A DNA stretch of 64,000 bases, taken from assembly GCA_938082375.1 (NCBI GenBank), contig CALKCJ010000048.1, positions 1 through 64,000 of the forward strand, given 5' to 3'. Of this stretch, positions 61,514 through 64,000 are shown piece after piece (position 1 is the stretch's first letter; each line of letters begins with the position of its first letter). The notes below the pieces were generated by a model. It was not told the origin of the DNA, did no database searches, and saw nothing but the letters and a program-made list of their open reading frames with translations. The DNA is from an uncultured Thermomicrobiaceae bacterium. Its GTDB lineage: Bacteria > Chloroflexota > Chloroflexia > Thermomicrobiales > Thermomicrobiaceae. The position numbers and the translations under genes were made by a program.

Positions 61514-62281
61514 CTACCGAGCCAGGACCTCGCGGAGCGGCCGGATCTCCACGCCAGCCTGGGTCAGCCGCTCGCGCACGCGCCGGGCGATCTCGGGCGC
61601 GTTGGGCGCGTCGCCGTGGATGCAGATCGTCTGCACCTCGGCGCGCAGGTCGGGCCCGTCGATCGTCCGGATGCGCCCCTCGAGCACCAGCTCCTCGGCG
61701 CGCCGGGCGACCTCGTCCGGCTCCCAGGCCTGCTTGCGCCGCTCCAGCACGAGCTGCCCCTGCGCGTTGTAGTTCAGGTCGACGTACCCTTCCGCCGCGT
61801 GGGGCACGCCGACGGCCGCCGCCGCGCGGGGGGCCACCTCGCCCATCATCACCAGCGCCACGTCGTCGCCGAGCGCCTTGATCGCCCGGCAGAGCGCCTG
61901 GCACAGCTCCTCGTTCTGGGAGCACATCACGTAGAAGGCGCCGTGCGGCTTCACGTGCTGCAGCCGCGAGCCAGTAGCCTGGGCAAAGGCCTGCAGCGCC
62001 CCGGCCTGGTAGAGCGTGTACTCGTACACCTCCTCGGGGCTCACGTCCATCCGCCGGCGACCGAAGCCGAGCAGGTCGGGGAAGGCCACGTGGGCGCCGA
62101 TGCCGACGCCGTGCTCGACCGCCAGCCGGACGGTCTCGCGCATCGTGGTTGGGTCGCCAGCGTGCCAGCCGCAGGCGATGTTGGCCGAGGTGATCAAGGG
62201 CATCAAGGCCGCGTCGTTGCCGAGCGTCCAGCGCCCGAAGCTCTCGCCCATGTCGCAGTTGATGTCGATAGCGCGGGCCAT
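61514..62281 (-). CDS. pxpA: 5-oxoprolinase subunit A (LamB/YcsF family)
   Basis: A 255-residue protein: IDINCDMGESFGRW at the start, then SANIACGWHAGDPTTM, GAHVAFPDLLGFGRRRM, VKPHGAFY and LRAEVQTICIHGDAPNAPE. PxpA works with PxpB/PxpC in ATP-dependent opening of 5-oxoproline. It is the last of three minus-strand genes here, 3 bases after pxpC. Confidence 0.92.
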   Translation of the reverse strand: MARAIDINCDMGESFGRWTLGNDAALMPLITSANIACGWHAGDPTTMRETVRLAVEHGVGIGAHVAFPDLLGFGRRRMDVSPEEVYEYTLYQAGALQAFAQATGSRLQHVKPHGAFYVMCSQNEELCQALCRAIKALGDDVALVMMGEVAPRAAAAVGVPHAAEGYVDLNYNAQGQLVLERRKQAWEPDEVARRAEELVLEGRIRTIDGPDLRAEVQTICIHGDAPNAPEIARRVRERLTQAGVEIRPLREVLAR

Positions 62282-62284
62282 AGC

Positions 62285-63277
62285 TCAGCTCCTCTCCAGG
62301 TTCTCCTCGCTGATGGTCGCGTCCTGCCTGGCCAGCAGGTCGATCGCCTCCTCGAGCGAGACCTCCTTGAAGTGGATGTAGCTCCAGCCGGGAACCATCT
62401 GCCCCAGCTTCCACATCGCCGCCTTGGCCACCACCGCGTTGCAGATGAAGCCGCCGAGCGTCGGCCCGTCGACGCAGAGGATGATCGGCTGGTCGCCGCA
62501 GACGTTGACCGCGCCGACCGGGTAGCCATTGTCGATGATGTTCGAGGGGTGCCCTCCGCCCGCACCGCCGCTGGTGCGGGCCCACTGCCAGTTGTAGATA
62601 TCGAGCCGGTAGCCGGTGCGGTTGGAGGCGGCGTCGAGCTTCCAGTGGTGACTGAAGAAGGCGTCCATGTCCTCTCTGGTCATGTAGTCGGGGTCGGCCT
62701 GCGGCCCGCGGGTGGCCTCGACCTCCCAGACCTCGTTGTAGCCAGGGTAGCCCGGCACCAGGTGGGCCTGCACCCGCCGGTCGATCACCCGGCCGAGGTC
62801 GATGCTCGGCTCGCCCAGCGGCAGGCGGTCGCCGGCCTGGAGCTTGCGGCCCTCGAGGCCACCGACGCTGCCGGGCAGGTAGGTCGCCCGGCTGCCGAGC
62901 ACCGGCGGCACCTCGATCCCCCCGCTGACCGCGAGGTAGGTGCGGAAGCCAGATCCCTGCAGGTAGTCGAACTCCAGCAGGTCGCCTGGCCGTGCCCGGT
63001 AGCTGCGCCAGAGCTCGATCCGCTGTCCGTTGAGCCGCGCGTCCATATCGGCGCCGCAGACGGCGAAGGCCCGCTCGTCGTGGAAGGCGACCACCAGCCC
63101 CCCAGCGGTGATCTCGAGCCCGGCCGCCCCGGGCGGGTTACCGACCAGCACGTTGGCGAAGCGGAACGCGTAGTCGTCTATCGGCCCGGCCGGAGCAAAG
63201 CCGAGTGAGAGCATCCCGATCCGGCCAGGGTAGTCCTGCACCGTCGTCTCGAACCCGCCGTTGCGCACTTCCAGCAT
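62285..63277 (-). CDS. pxpC: Biotin-dependent carboxyltransferase/5-oxoprolinase subunit C (AHS2 domain)
   Basis: A 330-residue AHS2-domain protein, the carboxyltransferase-like partner of PxpB. Typical segments are TTVQDYPGRIGMLSLGFAPA, GPIDDYAFRFANVLVGNPPG, VLGSRATYLPG and the Pro-rich start. It is transcribed with pxpA and the adjacent AHS1 gene. Urea amidolyase contains the same domain pair. Confidence 0.88.
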   Translation of the reverse strand: MLEVRNGGFETTVQDYPGRIGMLSLGFAPAGPIDDYAFRFANVLVGNPPGAAGLEITAGGLVVAFHDERAFAVCGADMDARLNGQRIELWRSYRARPGDLLEFDYLQGSGFRTYLAVSGGIEVPPVLGSRATYLPGSVGGLEGRKLQAGDRLPLGEPSIDLGRVIDRRVQAHLVPGYPGYNEVWEVEATRGPQADPDYMTREDMDAFFSHHWKLDAASNRTGYRLDIYNWQWARTSGGAGGGHPSNIIDNGYPVGAVNVCGDQPIILCVDGPTLGGFICNAVVAKAAMWKLGQMVPGWSYIHFKEVSLEEAIDLLARQDATISEENLERS

Positions 63278-63322
63278 TGCCCAGTTCTCCTCCCTGTCGT
63301 CGCGCCGCGCTCCCTCGAGCCA

Positions 63323-64000
63323 TCAGGGGATGGGGACGCGCGCCGCCGCCTCGGCCTGGTGGCGACGGAACGCTTCTGCCTCTTCGCGCACGCTGTCGAG
63401 GAACCGGAGGTACTCGCCGACGTCGAAGGTCGCTGTCTCGTCGATCACGTACTGGTAAGTGCCGTCGTAGACCGCCTGGATCATCGTTTCCAGCTCCTCG
63501 TCGGTGACGCGCGGGCGGAAGCGCAGCCGGTCACCGGGCCTGAGCAGCACCGGGCTCTCGCGGAAGGCGGGGTTGCGCTGCTGCGGGTCGTAGATCGGCA
63601 CGGTGTGCGCGAAGATCTGGTAGCCGCCGGCCGACTCGACCGGGTAGATGGCGAGGCATGGCCCGGCGATGCCGATGGTGCCTGCCGGGGTCCAGTGCCG
63701 GGTGGGGTTGTACTTGGGGATGACGACGGCCCGGCGCGGGTCGAGCGGGTAGGCGAAGGGGAGACCAGGGAAGAAGCCGAGCGCCGCGTTCCACCAGTCG
63801 GTGGCCATGATGTACTCGAAGAACTCCTCCTTGTCGCGCAGGCCGTTGTACCTGGCCGCGTACTCGGAGTTGGTGCCGTTAATGATGTTGGGGGCATCGG
63901 CGCGCTGGTACTGGACGTAGCGGGCGATTGCCTCGCGCGTCCACTTGTCGTCGAACGCAATCGGCAGCTCGACGATCCGGCTGGGGACGACCAGGTCGTG
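63323..64000 (-). CDS. pxpB: 5-oxoprolinase subunit B-like protein (AHS1 domain), partial
   Basis: The C-terminal ~225 codons of a protein cut by the window end. The segment PLDPRRAVVIPKYNPTRHWT and GTIGIAGPCLAIYPVESAGG is the AHS1 signature; the upstream part (DLVVPSRIVELPIAFDDKWT) matches the longer urea-carboxylase-type version, so the complete protein is larger than E. coli PxpB (218 residues). It precedes pxpC by 45 bases, giving gene order B-C-A. The remaining N-terminus lies outside the window. Confidence 0.85.
   Translation of the reverse strand, partial: HDLVVPSRIVELPIAFDDKWTREAIARYVQYQRADAPNIINGTNSEYAARYNGLRDKEEFFEYIMATDWWNAALGFFPGLPFAYPLDPRRAVVIPKYNPTRHWTPAGTIGIAGPCLAIYPVESAGGYQIFAHTVPIYDPQQRNPAFRESPVLLRPGDRLRFRPRVTDEELETMIQAVYDGTYQYVIDETATFDVGEYLRFLDSVREEAEAFRRHQAEAAARVPIP

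Noticed and set aside
61440-63208. Long open frames on both strands over the pxp genes
   Set aside because: All overlap pxpA/pxpC, whose family motifs fix the true frames.
1-64000. tRNA, rRNA, CRISPR arrays, riboswitches
   Set aside because: None was seen on reading both strands; small or degenerate ones could be missed without a covariance or repeat search.

Overview
This 64 kb window is high-GC DNA from a bacterium that looks like a member of Chloroflexota class Thermomicrobia (Thermomicrobium/Sphaerobacter-like). That placement is an inference from strong GGAGG-type ribosome binding sites, many GTG starts, a CtaA-type heme A synthase, GlpA/HcnB-like oxidoreductases and the general gene style; no rRNA or tRNA gene is present to prove it.

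Layout. 1-2.4 kb: left-edge gene stub, a decayed multicopper oxidase and a copper-locus-type lipoprotein. 2.4-5.1 kb: EAL/HDOD signalling protein and an L-fuconate dehydratase. 5.1-10.1 kb: a three-gene overlapping cassette built around a Dna2-like nuclease-helicase, followed by a REP-like hairpin array. 10.5-16.2 kb: mgtE, upp, a methyltransferase, a small SRPBCC operon with a gene stub, and an ECF sigma/anti-sigma pair. 16.2-22.8 kb: subtilase, ketopantoate-reductase-like protein, amidase, MFS transporter. 23-26.5 kb: a probable replication-initiator-like protein with a DnaA domain I-like C-terminus, an operator-rich gap and a winged-helix protein. 26.6-30.2 kb: ctaA, rsgA, DinB-like protein, a hydrolase pseudogene and a 56-residue membrane protein. 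30.5-38.3 kb: a glycerol-type catabolic operon (GntR regulator with a palindromic operator, two FAD oxidoreductases, APC permease, metallophosphoesterase, glycerol kinase). 38.3-40.6 kb: FadR-type regulator divergent from an enolase-superfamily dehydratase. 40.6-43.1 kb: a receiver domain fused to a DUF2339-like polytopic membrane protein. 43.3-45.2 kb: a decayed accessory patch (YciI stub, REP-type transposase broken by an 11-bp tandem duplication, HsdS remnant) beside a HepT/MntA toxin-antitoxin pair. 45.3-59.5 kb: alr, phosphodiesterase, efflux pump and many small metabolic genes. 59.6-61.5 kb: parA-parB. 61.5-64 kb: 5-oxoprolinase-type pxpA/pxpC/pxpB cluster running off the right edge.

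How parts fit: the parAB pair and the DnaA-domain protein lie 35 kb apart, which raises the possibility that the window belongs to a replicon with its own maintenance genes. Several genes are broken, and two of the breaks are exact short tandem duplications, pointing to replication slippage as a recurrent inactivating event here. The best candidates for undescribed biology are the Dna2-like cassette, the receiver-DUF2339 fusion and the DnaA-domain winged-helix protein.
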